Below the pieces are notes generated by a model. That model searched no databases. It saw nothing but the letters and a program-made list of their open reading frames with translations, and was not told the origin of the DNA. Source: CAYLLT01 sp964591605 (GTDB lineage: Bacteria; Planctomycetota; Phycisphaerae; UBA1845; PWPN01). Taken from it: DNA of 33,859 nt. How positions within the stretch are numbered: position 1 is the first letter of the stretch; each line of letters starts with the position of its first letter. A program made the position numbers and the translations under genes. Shown here one piece after another: positions 7,669-16,300 of this stretch. Where the stretch lies: NCBI GenBank assembly GCA_964591605.1, contig CAZQEN010000033.1:1-33859 (forward strand). The letters are read 5' to 3'.

Positions 7669-8181
7669 ATGACTCCCCAGCAGCGACTCGACCAGCTCGG
7701 ACTGACGCTGCCGCCGCCGGCGGCGCCGGTCGGCTCGTACGTGCCGTGCATTCAGATGGGCAACGTGCTGCTGACCAGCGGGCAGTTGCCGATCCGGGAG
7801 GGCCGGGTGGTCCACTGCGGGAAGGTCGGCCGGGACCTGACGCTCGAACAGGGGGCCGAGGCCGCCCGCATGGCCGCCCTCAACGCGGTGGCGCAGCTCG
7901 CATCGCTGGCGGGGAGCATCGACCGCATCGCACGTATCCTGCGGATCGGCGTCTTCGTCAACAGCGCGGACGGCTTCACCGACCAGGCCAAAGTAGCCAA
8001 TGGGGCCAGCGACCTGTTCGTGGCGATCTTCGGTGAGGCCGGCCGTCACGTCCGGGCCAGCGTGGGCGTCAACGAACTGCCGCTCAACGCGGCCGTCGAG
8101 GTCGAGGTGACCGCGCAGATCCTCGAGCGCTCGCCCAGCTTCGCCGGGGAGCACGATTCGGTCATCGAGCTGCTCGAGTGA
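7669..8181 (+). CDS. RidA (YjgF/YER057c/UK114) family protein
   Basis: A 170-residue member of the RidA superfamily, the longer type with an N-terminal extension (MTPQQRLDQLGLTLPPP). The diagnostic end is VRASVGVNELPLNAAVEVEV (128-147), where R129 corresponds to the substrate-carboxylate arginine of RidA. The strand TSGQLP (36-41) and NSADGFTDQAKVANGASDL (98-116) also fit. RidA proteins hydrolyse reactive enamine/imine intermediates from PLP enzymes; members of this longer subgroup are less well characterised. They are cytosolic homotrimers. Confidence 0.9.
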   Translation: MTPQQRLDQLGLTLPPPAAPVGSYVPCIQMGNVLLTSGQLPIREGRVVHCGKVGRDLTLEQGAEAARMAALNAVAQLASLAGSIDRIARILRIGVFVNSADGFTDQAKVANGASDLFVAIFGEAGRHVRASVGVNELPLNAAVEVEVTAQILERSPSFAGEHDSVIELLE

Positions 8182-8313
8182 GCCCCGGTTCATGATCGAC
8201 GGGCCACCGCATCGGCCGTGACACAGTACCGGCGGCTCGACCTGGCGGATCGCCGCGGCGCGGCTCGTGCCGACGCTCCAGATCCTTCTGCCGTCCTCAG
8301 AATCGCGATTTCC

Positions 8314-10116
8314 ATGGCCAGAGCATCCGTCCCAACGCATCCCGCTCCTGCTGCGACGCCCTCGGGCGGGCTGGCCTGGCGCACCACCGGGCTTTGTCTG
8401 ATAGCGGCGGTTCTGCTGGCGGCTGTGTCCATCATGCCGCTCCGCACGTTCATCGAGCAGACGCGATCGATGGACCCCGCCTCCGTGACCGGCCAGGAGA
8501 ACCGGCGGCGTCACAACTTCGTCCAAGGCGTCCTCGATGCGCATCATCGCGGCAAGATGGTGCTGGGGGCGCTGAATCTTGCCTACTACCAGCCGGAGAC
8601 GAAGCTGCCCATTGATCGGTTTGCGGAGGGCGACCGCGACAACGGGCTCTACAGCCACCTGCGCCTGCTCAGCTCGCTGCGTCAGCTTCCGGTATCCGCG
8701 GCTTCCCCGGACGTTCTGAGCCGCATCGAACACGAGCTTCGCTTGGTCGCGGGGGCGCCGCCGGCGCGTCTTTACCAGCAGGCAATCCAGAACCGGATCG
8801 AAACCGCCCTGGTGCAACGGGCGGGGCTCCGACCGCGCGAAGCGGCGGCCAGCGCGCTCATCACGGCGACGGCCACGCTGGGGTCGCAGCATCGCCCCGT
8901 CGTCCGCGAGCTCGTGGATCGGCTAAGGCAGTGGGCGAATGTGTTCCGGCAGGCCGGGCAGTGGCGCCGCGCACTGCTGGCGGAGACCCTGGCCGCCCGC
9001 CTGGTCGTCCAGATGGTCGAGGATTCCCCCACTTACGACGTGGCCCTGCTTGGCGCGGAACAGTTGCCCGGGCCTCTGCACCGGGCGGCCGGGGACGCCC
9101 GGCGGCTGGGCATCGAGAGTGCAGACGATGCGACGACGGCCGCCGATGCCGCCGCCCAGTTCGCGCTCGCCTGGCACACCGCGTACACCGGCGAAGTCGA
9201 CATGATTCCGTTCTCGGGCGGGATTCCGGCCGACATCGCCGCCCCGGCCCAGCGTCGCCTGCTGCGCGCGTTCAGCGCGGCGGGGGCGACGATCGCCGCT
9301 CACGGGCTGCTCTGGGCCATGTTCCTGGTTCTGGGTGTTGTCGTGCTGGTGAATCGCAGGGCCCGGCAGACGCCGCTTCAACCGCGCTGGCGGGCGGCGG
9401 ACTGGGTCGGTGCGCTGATCGTCCTGACGCCGCTGTTTCTGGTGCTGGGTGTGCTCGCGGCGGGCCGCGTGTCATTCACGTGGCTGTTTACGACTAACTC
9501 GGGCGCGGCGCTGCTCGTGTTCACGCCGGCGTGGCTGGTGGCCGTCGCGATGGCCGGCAGAATCGCCGTGCGCTGGCCCGCCCCGATGGAGGCCCAGCGC
9601 CCGCCGCTCTGGTCCGTGGCGGTGCTCATGGGCGCGATCGTGGTGTTGGTCGTCATCGGTGTGCTGGCACTGTCAGGCTCCGCCGGGGCGGGCCGACCAC
9701 CGCCGGAGGTGCGGATGCTCCGCAGGCTGCTCAGCCTGACGGGCATCGCCAGCGGGTTGACGGTCGTGGTCTGGTTTATCGTGGGGCAGGTTCGGCGACG
9801 CCGGGCCGGCGGGCCGGCGGGTCTGGCCGCACGTAGCCAGCTCGCCGTGGTCACCCGGGCCCTGCCGCTGTCGGCCGCCCTCCTGCTCGCCTGCCTCTGG
9901 GTCGATTCCCGGGAAGATCGAGCCCATCAGCAGATCTACGCCGCCGCCGCGCGCGATCCGGTCGCCGACAAACTGGGCGCCGACTGGCAAAAGCATTACT
10001 TCTTCTCGACAGCAGAAGTCACCCAAAGATTCCTTCAGGCCGCGCTGGCGACTCCGCCGGCCGCGACTCACCCCACGACCGCGCCGGTCTCCGGGCACAC
10101 GGGCCAGGCGCCATAG
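8314..10116 (+). CDS. Large multi-helix membrane protein of unknown function
   Basis: About 600 residues from the ATG at 8314; a GTG at 8218 would add 32 residues that look non-coding. A first helix (GLCLIAAVLLAAVSIMP, about 20-45) leads into a large extracytoplasmic region of about 250 residues rich in Ala, Arg and His. Six further helices follow toward the C-terminus, including HGLLWAMFLVLGVVVLV, LIVLTPLFLVLGVLAA, SVAVLMGAIVVLVVIGVLAL and LPLSAALLLACLWV. A short hydrophilic tail ends the chain. I recognise no family, transporter signature or catalytic motif. Codon use matches the flanking genes. Confidence 0.65.
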   Translation: MARASVPTHPAPAATPSGGLAWRTTGLCLIAAVLLAAVSIMPLRTFIEQTRSMDPASVTGQENRRRHNFVQGVLDAHHRGKMVLGALNLAYYQPETKLPIDRFAEGDRDNGLYSHLRLLSSLRQLPVSAASPDVLSRIEHELRLVAGAPPARLYQQAIQNRIETALVQRAGLRPREAAASALITATATLGSQHRPVVRELVDRLRQWANVFRQAGQWRRALLAETLAARLVVQMVEDSPTYDVALLGAEQLPGPLHRAAGDARRLGIESADDATTAADAAAQFALAWHTAYTGEVDMIPFSGGIPADIAAPAQRRLLRAFSAAGATIAAHGLLWAMFLVLGVVVLVNRRARQTPLQPRWRAADWVGALIVLTPLFLVLGVLAAGRVSFTWLFTTNSGAALLVFTPAWLVAVAMAGRIAVRWPAPMEAQRPPLWSVAVLMGAIVVLVVIGVLALSGSAGAGRPPPEVRMLRRLLSLTGIASGLTVVVWFIVGQVRRRRAGGPAGLAARSQLAVVTRALPLSAALLLACLWVDSREDRAHQQIYAAAARDPVADKLGADWQKHYFFSTAEVTQRFLQAALATPPAATHPTTAPVSGHTGQAP

Positions 10117-10266
10117 CAGCGCGGTCGTCACCCCGTCGCCGCGCTGTCGCGGGCAGGACCCGGGCGTGAAAACAGCGACGGGTGCCGTGCGGTCCGTAAC
10201 GAATGTCTCGAAGATGACGGAGTCATCCGAAAACAGCGGGATGGCGCGGCAGCGCGAGGAAGCACG

Positions 10267-10302
10267 TCCTCAAGGACTCGAACCTTGAGCCCGCTGATGA
10301 AG
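10267..10302 (-). repeat. Partial tRNA-Lys copy, candidate attachment site (left)
   Basis: These 36 bases match 29345-29380, the 3' part of the tRNA-Lys(CUU) gene from the anticodon through the T arm into the 3' acceptor strand, at 34 of 36 positions and in the same orientation. The acceptor stem cannot form here. Beyond the anticodon side a weak D-arm resemblance (GAGCTCGATGAACAGG on the minus strand, about 10315-10330) may be chance or may mean this is a decayed full tRNA copy. Confidence 0.65.
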
Positions 10303-10338
10303 GGTGTGCGGGGGCCTGTTCATCGAGCTCATTGGAGA

Positions 10339-10377
10339 AAGGGGCGGGAGTTGACCGGCAGTCATGACCCGCCCCTT
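10339..10377 (-). terminator. Stem-loop downstream of the amidase-like gene
   Basis: AAGGGGCGGG (10339-10348) pairs perfectly with CCCGCCCCTT (10368-10377) around a 19-nt loop, 28 bp after the stop of the minus-strand gene. On the minus strand the stem ends in TTT followed by CTCC, a weak U tract. Confidence 0.55.
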
Positions 10378-10405
10378 CCACTTCGTCAGCCCACCGGGCA
10401 CTTGC

Positions 10406-11317
10406 TCAACGCACGTAGCGATAGATCGTGTACGCGGTATTTCCATATCGGCTCCGACTCGGGAGGAAGTTCGACTGGACGGTATCGGAGACCCAGTTTC
10501 TTCCGTTGAACATCTGGGCATGGCCGTTCTGTCTGCCGGACGAGGCCGACTGAAAAATGGCCACGTCGCCGGGCCGGGCACTGGCGGGATCGATCCGCAC
10601 GGGTCGAAAACCGGCGCGCTGCAGCAGCGGCCCGAAGTCTTTCGCGTCGTTGGGTCTGGGGCCCAGCTTCACACCGCCGGCCTCAATCGCGTTCGCAACC
10701 GCGGATGCACACCGGCCTCCGTAATTGTCCACGCCATTCGCCGCGGCGTTGACGTAGTTTACCGTGGCATCGAGGCTGTAAGCTGGCGACCGGCCCAGTG
10801 AAGTCTGTCGATACCGATCAGATACCCGCCCGAACAGGGAGCCTTGCGGGCCAGATCCGGTGGAACCCTCGTTTGACGTGCCTCGGCTCGCGCCGGTTTC
10901 CCAGTGCCCCCCCTTGTGCGGATCCGCGCACTCGGAAGGGCCGCCTGCATGCAGCGACTGATAGGCATTGCAGCGCCATCCGGACGCGTCTGGCGGTTTG
11001 ACCGCCATTTGTCGCTGACGAGCCCGCTGCTTGATGACCTCCAGTTGCTCGGCGCTCGGAGCGGGCGAATTGTTGTCCTTGTCACGCTGCGGCGCCGTGA
11101 ATCCCCGGCGGCCGGGCTGCATTGGAATCGTGTACGGCGGCACGAGAGACAAAGGCCTGCGCATGGGGGGCCTCATCGCCGGCCGTGAGGGTGAATAGCG
11201 CCACTGCGGACCACGCGGCGCTGGCAAGGCAAAGGCTTCCTGCGATTCAAGGCAGATACCTGTCACAGCGGAGCTCAGACACAGGCCCATCATCCATCTG
11301 CGGGTGCGTGCATTCAC
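10406..11317 (-). CDS. Exported amidase-like protein (CHAP/NlpC-P60-type Cys-His fold)
   Basis: A 303-residue protein. The GTG at 11317 is preceded by AAAGGAG at a seven-base spacing, and gives a signal peptide ending near SQEAFA (25-30). A Pro/Arg-rich low-complexity region and a polar linker fill about 31-185. The C-terminal 110 residues look like a papain-like peptidoglycan amidase domain: GGRCASAV with candidate nucleophile C203, ARPGDVAIF (247-255), NGHAQMF with H266, NWVSDTVQSNF with D278, and a terminal YTIYRYV. This pattern resembles CHAP-like domains of phage and type VI cell-wall amidases. Activity on peptidoglycan is inferred. It has its own TGTCAGA/CGAA promoter 62 bp upstream and belongs to the island regulon. 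Confidence 0.6.
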   Translation of the reverse strand: MNARTRRWMMGLCLSSAVTGICLESQEAFALPAPRGPQWRYSPSRPAMRPPMRRPLSLVPPYTIPMQPGRRGFTAPQRDKDNNSPAPSAEQLEVIKQRARQRQMAVKPPDASGWRCNAYQSLHAGGPSECADPHKGGHWETGASRGTSNEGSTGSGPQGSLFGRVSDRYRQTSLGRSPAYSLDATVNYVNAAANGVDNYGGRCASAVANAIEAGGVKLGPRPNDAKDFGPLLQRAGFRPVRIDPASARPGDVAIFQSASSGRQNGHAQMFNGRNWVSDTVQSNFLPSRSRYGNTAYTIYRYVR

Positions 11318-11378
11318 GGGGTCACTCCTTTCGTTAACAGGGGTCTTCCGGTCCGGACACCAGGACCGACACCCTGCT

Positions 11379-11404
11379 TTCGCAGCCGGCACGGATTTCT
11401 GACA
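11379..11404 (-). promoter_or_regulatory. ECF-type promoter, island regulon site 2 (amidase-like gene)
   Basis: TGTCAGA (11404 to 11398) and CGAAAG (from 11382) on the minus strand are 15 bp apart. Directly downstream the transcript can form a two-part hairpin: CAGGG/CCCTG (11376-11372 with 11342-11338) enclosing CGGTCC/GGACCG. The GTG start is at 11317. Confidence 0.8.
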
Positions 11405-11517
11405 GTGAGGTCATTGCCCGCCTCCCGTGCCCGGCGACCCGGTTTGCCGCCTTCGCTCGGATGCACTCCGGGGGGAGGACCTCCAGTTTGACCGCGGAGG
11501 AGGCTGCCCGAGCCGTG

Positions 11518-11543
11518 TGTCAGATCTCTTCATGAGCGGCGAA
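11518..11543 (+). promoter_or_regulatory. ECF-type promoter, island regulon site 1 (zinc-ribbon protein gene)
   Basis: TGTCAGATC (TGTCAGA at 11518-11524), a 15-bp spacer, and CGAAGG from 11540. The leader is only about 20 nt. GACAGGC (11545-11551) can pair with GCCTGTC (11572-11578), placing the GGAGG ribosome site and most of the ATG in the loop. Confidence 0.8.
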
Positions 11544-11569
11544 GGACAGGCGTGCTGGAGGATGCGGCC

Positions 11570-11851
11570 ATGCCTGTCATTGAATCGACGACGTTGCCGG
11601 GAAGACGGATTCGGTGTGTGCGTTGCGGCTGGATCACGATGTCAAGCCCGCGGGCCTGTCGGTTCTGCGGATCGGACTTCCCGGAAGGTCACCACGGCGG
11701 AATCCGGAAAACGGGGCAACTGGTGATCACCTTCGTACCGCTGATCCCGCGAAAACCGGCGGCACGAACGCCGAGGCGCGCTCTGTGGGCCCTGCTGGCC
11801 CTGCTGCCTTCGATCCTGGCGTGGGGATGCGTGTTCGGAGGACTTCGCTGA
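11570..11851 (+). CDS. Small zinc-ribbon membrane protein
   Basis: A 93-residue protein of unknown function. The ATG at 11570 has GGAGG (11557-11561) eight bases upstream. An N-terminal zinc ribbon has C16-x2-C19 and C30-x2-C33 (CVRCG and CRFCG), then a basic linker (RKPAARTPRR), then a C-terminal membrane helix reading ALLALLPSILAWGCVFGG. The ribbon would face the cytoplasm with the tail in the membrane. It is the only short ribbon protein in the regulon and could be a cytoplasmic adaptor, but nothing shows this directly. Regulated by site 1. Confidence 0.6.
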   Translation: MPVIESTTLPGRRIRCVRCGWITMSSPRACRFCGSDFPEGHHGGIRKTGQLVITFVPLIPRKPAARTPRRALWALLALLPSILAWGCVFGGLR

Positions 11852-11916
11852 TCGGATGCGAGGCCTTGGTCGTGTGTGCGGCATGAGAAGGCGAGATGCA
11901 GATTCTCAGGAACTGG

Positions 11917-11943
11917 TGTCAGAACGGGTCCAGGACCAACGAA
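11917..11943 (+). promoter_or_regulatory. ECF-type promoter, island regulon site 3 (three-helix membrane protein gene)
   Basis: TGTCAGA (11917-11923), a 16-bp spacer, and CGAAAG from 11940. The transcript start is followed by a hairpin: TGCCGC (11951-11956) with GCGGCA (11962-11967), extended by CTC/GAG across one bulged base. AAGGAG and the ATG at 11995 follow. Confidence 0.75.
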
Positions 11944-11994
11944 AGTCTCTTGCCGCGAAGGGCGGCAGAGCTGAACTCTCAAGGAGAAACAGTC

Positions 11995-12384
11995 ATGGAA
12001 CTCGCTGCTATGATCATGTCTTCTACGTTCGTGGGGTTGGCGGTGGCGGCTGCAATGCTCACTCGCCTGCGGCGCGAAACCAGTCTCGAGTTGCGTCTTC
12101 TGGTGGTGGCAGCCGCGGCGGCGGGCGTGTCGGCGGTGGGAATGATTGTTGGAACGTTCCTGCGCATAGACACTTACGGCTTGGCAGCAGAATGGGCGTT
12201 GTTGCCGAGCGCGTTCATCGCCGCAGTCATCCTTACGGGCGTGATTCTCGTGTCGATGTTCCTCTGTCTGCTCATTCTCTCCCTTTTCTCATCCGTGAAG
12301 CGGATACCGACTGCGACCGCCCTGGACTTCCACCCGTCCGATACGGGTATCGCCGGTGGCGTCCCGCAGGTTTCTGTCTCGTAG
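11995..12384 (+). CDS. Small three-helix membrane protein
   Basis: A 129-residue integral membrane protein. The ATG at 11995 is preceded by AAGGAG (11981-11986). Three hydrophobic helices occupy about 4-22, 33-56 and 68-96 (for example VILTGVILVSMFLCLLIL). A hydrophilic C-terminal tail of about 30 residues ends PQVSVS. No motif is recognisable. It is controlled by site 3 and is followed by a palindromic repeat rather than another gene. Confidence 0.6.
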   Translation: MELAAMIMSSTFVGLAVAAAMLTRLRRETSLELRLLVVAAAAAGVSAVGMIVGTFLRIDTYGLAAEWALLPSAFIAAVILTGVILVSMFLCLLILSLFSSVKRIPTATALDFHPSDTGIAGGVPQVSVS

Positions 12385-12484
12385 AGTGGCAAGGGAGACA
12401 GACCCACGAGGGCGATGACCCGCGCCGGTGGTCAGGTCCATGCCGGGTGCGGCCGGCATGGACTTGGCTTTTCGCACGAAGTGT

Positions 12485-12647
12485 GGGGTCCGTGACAGAA
12501 TCGGCGGGTGGCATGGGTCCCGGCGCGCCGGGACATTCGCAACTGCGATTTCAGGCTGCTCGTGGGGAGGCCCACACGGGCAGCTTCGGCTTCGCTCAGC
12601 GAAGCCGAAGCTGCCCATGCCACCCCGCCCAAAGTGTCACGCACCCC
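12485..12647. repeat. Dispersed palindromic element, copy B (MITE-like)
   Basis: The ends are long inverted repeats: 12485-12517 is an imperfect reverse complement of 12614-12647, sharing GGTGGCATGGG-type termini and an inner CGTGACA. Inside are the palindrome CCCGGCGCGCCGGG (12519-12532) and a perfect 19-bp stem with a single-base loop (12578-12596 with 12598-12616). Copy A at 6470-6595 shares the inner order. No coding capacity is visible. It resembles a non-autonomous palindromic element. Confidence 0.75.
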
Positions 12648-12666
12648 GACGTGTGCGGATAGGGTC

Positions 12667-12695
12667 TTGAAGAATAGATCTGACCACGTTAGAGT
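12667..12695 (+). promoter_or_regulatory. Possible sigma-A-type promoter for the ECF sigma gene
   Basis: TTGAAG (12667-12672), a 17-bp spacer, and TAGAGT (12690-12695) each match the consensus at four of six bases, ending 41 bp before the ATG at 12737. It is weak, but no other candidate is better. Confidence 0.35.
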
Positions 12696-12736
12696 CATGG
12701 TGGGCAATTTCGAAACCTTTCAATCCGGGTGTACCC

Positions 12737-13333
12737 ATGACGTCTCTGACCGTGACCAGCACGGCTCTGCTGGATGGGCTGCAGGATGTGCATAACTCCA
12801 AGGTATGGCAGGAATTCTTCGATCGTTACTTTCCGCTGCTGGTCTCGTTTTCGCGCCGGATCGGGCTCGCCGAGTCCGAGGCTCAGGATGCGGCCCAGGA
12901 GGCACTGATCGCATTCGCGAGCGGCTACCGCGAAGGCAACTACGTCCGCAGCAAGGGTCGGCTTCGGTCATGGTTGTATTCGATCGCACGTCACAAGGCG
13001 ATCGACATCCAGCGCCGGCGACGCGAGGTGGTGGTGGCGGATGGCGTCTCGGGGGAGACGGCTTTTCTCAACAAGATCCCGGATGAGGCCACTCTGAGCG
13101 AGATGTGGGAAGAGGAATGGCGCCGGGCGGTGCTGACGGCGTGTATGGAAGAGGTCCGGCAACAGGTTGAGCCCAAGACGATGCGTGCCTTCGAGCTGTT
13201 TGTCCTGGAGGGCTGGCCGAGCGAGAAGGTTGCCGAGCATCTGGGTCTTTCCCGTGACGCGGTGTTTCAATACAAGGCACGGGTCCTTTCACGGATGCGC
13301 CAGGTTCGCGAGCACATGGAAGAAGTGTGGTGA
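12737..13333 (+). CDS. ECF-family RNA polymerase sigma factor
   Basis: A 198-residue sigma factor with regions 2 and 4. Region 2 (about 22-95) includes FFDRYFPLLVSFSRR, then EAQD (48-51) in place of the usual DAED motif, then QEALIAF and LRSWLYSIARHKAIDIQRRRR, which binds the -10 element. Region 4 (about 140-190) includes MRAFELFVLEGWPSEKVAEHLGLSRDAVFQYKARVLSRMR, the -35-binding helix-turn-helix. The kinase gene starts 9 bp after its stop, so the two are one operon. This pairing is typical of planctomycete ECF groups linked to Ser/Thr kinases. I infer that this factor reads the TGTCAGA/CGAA promoters around it. Its own upstream region lacks that motif, so simple autoactivation is not evident. 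Confidence 0.93.
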   Translation: MTSLTVTSTALLDGLQDVHNSKVWQEFFDRYFPLLVSFSRRIGLAESEAQDAAQEALIAFASGYREGNYVRSKGRLRSWLYSIARHKAIDIQRRRREVVVADGVSGETAFLNKIPDEATLSEMWEEEWRRAVLTACMEEVRQQVEPKTMRAFELFVLEGWPSEKVAEHLGLSRDAVFQYKARVLSRMRQVREHMEEVW

Positions 13334-13342
13334 GACGGATTC

Positions 13343-16300
13343 ATGGCCTGTCTTTCGCCGCGTGAACTGGACCTGCTTGCCGCCGCCGGGCCGTCCGATG
13401 AGCAGACGGCCGGTCTGGCCGCACACCTCGCGCAATGCACAATCTGCCGGGAGAACCTCGAGGACGTCGCGGCGAATCGGGCTCTCGAGGACGAGCTGGC
13501 CGCGGCCTTCGCGGGCAGACCGCATCGTGTCCCCGTTTCCGGCGCCGAGCCCGGGACAGGCAATGGCGAAGGGTCCACGGTGTCGATCGGCGTTGGATCT
13601 GCACATGAGGGCAGCGGGCTCTTCAATCCGGATGACGTCATTCCCGGCTACCGCCTGCACGCGGAGATCCATCGCGGCGGACAGGGTGTGGTCTACCAGG
13701 CCACGCAACTGGCCACGAAGCGAATAGTGGCCATTAAGGTGCTCCTGGAGGGCACGTGGAGGAGCGACCGGGCGCGGCGCCGCTTCGAGCGCGAAGTCGA
13801 GCTGGCGGCGATGCTCGATCACCCCCATATCGTCACCATCCATGATTCGGGGATTGCCAGCGGGCGCTACTACTTTGCCATGGCCCACGTGGCCGGGCTG
13901 CGCCTCGATCAGCATGTGCGGGAAAAGGAGTTATCGATCCGCCAGATCCTCGAACTCTTCGTCACCATCTGTGACGCGATCAACTACGCGCATCAGCGCG
14001 GCGTCATCCACCGTGACCTGAAGCCCGGAAACATTCTCGTGGACGCCTCGGGCAAGCCGTGCATTCTCGATTTCGGCCTCGCCAAACATGCCGACCGGGT
14101 GGAGTCCATCGAAGTGTCGATCGAGGGGCAGGTGCTCGGAACGATTGCGTACATGGCGCCCGAACAGGCATCCGGCCGGCTGGCAGACATCGACATCCGC
14201 ACCGACGTCTACGCACTCGGCGTGATCCTGTACGAACTGCTCGTCGGTCGGCCGCCTTATGAGTTGAAGGGATCGCTGCACGGCATGCTGCAGACGATCC
14301 AGCAGACGCCGCCCGCGGCACCCCGGGCGATGCACCGCGGGCTGGACGACGAGCTGGAGACGATCCTGCTCCGCGCGCTGGCCAAGGAGCGTCCGCGCCG
14401 CTACCAGAGCGTGGCCGCCCTGGGTGAGGACCTCAGTCACTACCTCCGCGGGGAAGCCATCGATGCCAAGCGTGACAGCCGGATGTATGTGCTGCGCAAG
14501 ACCGTTCGCCGGTACAGAATCCCGCTCGGGCTGATCTGTGCGTTTGTTCTGCTTCTGGCAGGATCTGCGGTGGGCCTCGGGCTGATGTGGCGCAGGTCCG
14601 AACGGGATCGGATCGCCGCGGAGCGGAGCCGTGCCGAGACGGTGATCGCGAACACGCAACTGCGCCGCTCCATCTACTCCAACTACCTGACCCTCGCCCG
14701 GCAGGCCCAGGAAGACGAGAGCTACCGCTACATGCGCGAGTTGCTGCGGGCGTGTCCGGTGGAGCTGCGCGGATGGGAGTGGCGGCATCTCTGGTCGCGA
14801 GCCGACCGCAGCATACAGACATTCGGCGGCGACGGCCTGATTCGCACGTCCGTGCAGTTCAGCGCCGATGGCCAGCGGTTGCTGGTCATGGCTGGCGACG
14901 GCACCGCCTCCGTGCTCGAGGCGGCAACCGGCGGCGTTCAGGTGCGGATGGTCCAGGGTTCCTACGGCACGTGTGCGACGTGGAGCCCCGATGCCCGCTG
15001 GATCGCTGCGGCAATGGACTCGAAGACCGGCGCGCTCGCATCATCGCCGATCCGCATCTATGACGCCGCGAGCGGAGCCGAGAAGAAACGACTTGGCGGC
15101 CGCTACGGAGTCCGGTCGCTGCAATTCAGCACGGACGGCCGGTGGCTGGCCGGTGCGGGCAGCGACGGTGTCGCGCGGCTGTGGTCGTGCGAGTCCGGCC
15201 GCGAGGAGACCTCATTTTCACTGCATCATGGAGCGATATACCAGCTCAGCTTCTCCCCGGACGCATCGACTCTGCTGACGGCCGGCGCCGACGGACGCGT
15301 GCTTGTCACCCGCGTCCGCGACGGCGACTCACACGTACTGCTCGAAGGGGAGGAGCGGGCGCTGTGCGCGGCCATCAGCCCGGACGGGCAGTGGTGGGCG
15401 GCAGGGACTGAACAGGGGAAACTGCACGTCTGGCACGCGCGCGATGGCCGCGAGGTCACGCAGTTTGCGGACCGCCACGTCAGCGGGCGGTGCACCGCGG
15501 TGGCTTTCGCTCGACAGGGGGAGTGGATCGCCGCGGCCGAACAGGGTGGCACGCTGAGAGTGTACCGCACGGCGGACGCTGATCTGGTGACCGTGTTATG
15601 GGGCCACGATCTTGATGTTTTCGCCATCGCGGCGGCTCCTGCCGGGCGCCGCCTGGCCAGCGTCGGCGATGACGGCATGATCAAGACGTGGGATCTTTCG
15701 GCGGAGCCGCCGGCGGACCGGCTGGTTGCCCACCGGGGAGCGGTCAACGCCCTCGCATGGGACGGCGCGTCGCGCTTCTGGTCCGCAGGGGCCGACGGGG
15801 TGCTCAGCGCATGGTCGGACGAGAGCCTGCAACCGCATCCTGCGGGCTCCCCGCCCGGCGACGCGGACCCGATCACCTCGCTGTCAATCCGGAACGGGAC
15901 GCTGGCATACTCGACCGGTCGGCGCGTCCACATCCGCGGGCCCGGCCGTCCGGAGTTCACCTTTGAGAGCCCCGAACTCTCAATCATTGCGGATGTGGCT
16001 CTGCTGCGCGGGCTCGATGTGGTACTCGTCGCGGGAACGGGCAGGACCCGTGGGTCAGACCCGCCCCCGGGTCTCCAGTGGCGCAGCACCGCCACCGGCG
16101 CGCTGCTCCGGGAGCCGGAAGATCACACGGGCCAGGTCACATGTCTGGCGCTCGGCAGCGACGAGCAGCTGCTGGCCACCGGCGGTACAGACGGCCTGAT
16201 TCGCTTTTACGATGCACGGACGGGGGCATACGTGCGCTCGGCGGCGACTCGCCAGGGCGCGCTTCGAAGTCTGGCGTGGAGTCCCGCTGGAAACATGATG

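Larger units (their letters stand above)
10117..10405. other. Intergenic region holding the left boundary of the tRNA-flanked segment
   Basis: I see no gene here. The interval holds the partial tRNA-Lys copy (10267-10302) and a terminator-like stem (10339-10377). Confidence 0.6.
12385..12736. other. Intergenic region upstream of the ECF sigma gene
   Basis: I see no gene here. The interval contains the palindromic element copy B (12485-12647) and a weak promoter for the sigma gene (12667-12695). The TGTCAGA/CGAA motif of the other island genes is absent. Confidence 0.6.

Noticed and set aside
10267..10345. A second functional tRNA gene at the left boundary
   Set aside because: Only the anticodon-to-acceptor 3' part matches tRNA-Lys. 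The acceptor strands do not pair, and the D arm is at best vestigial.
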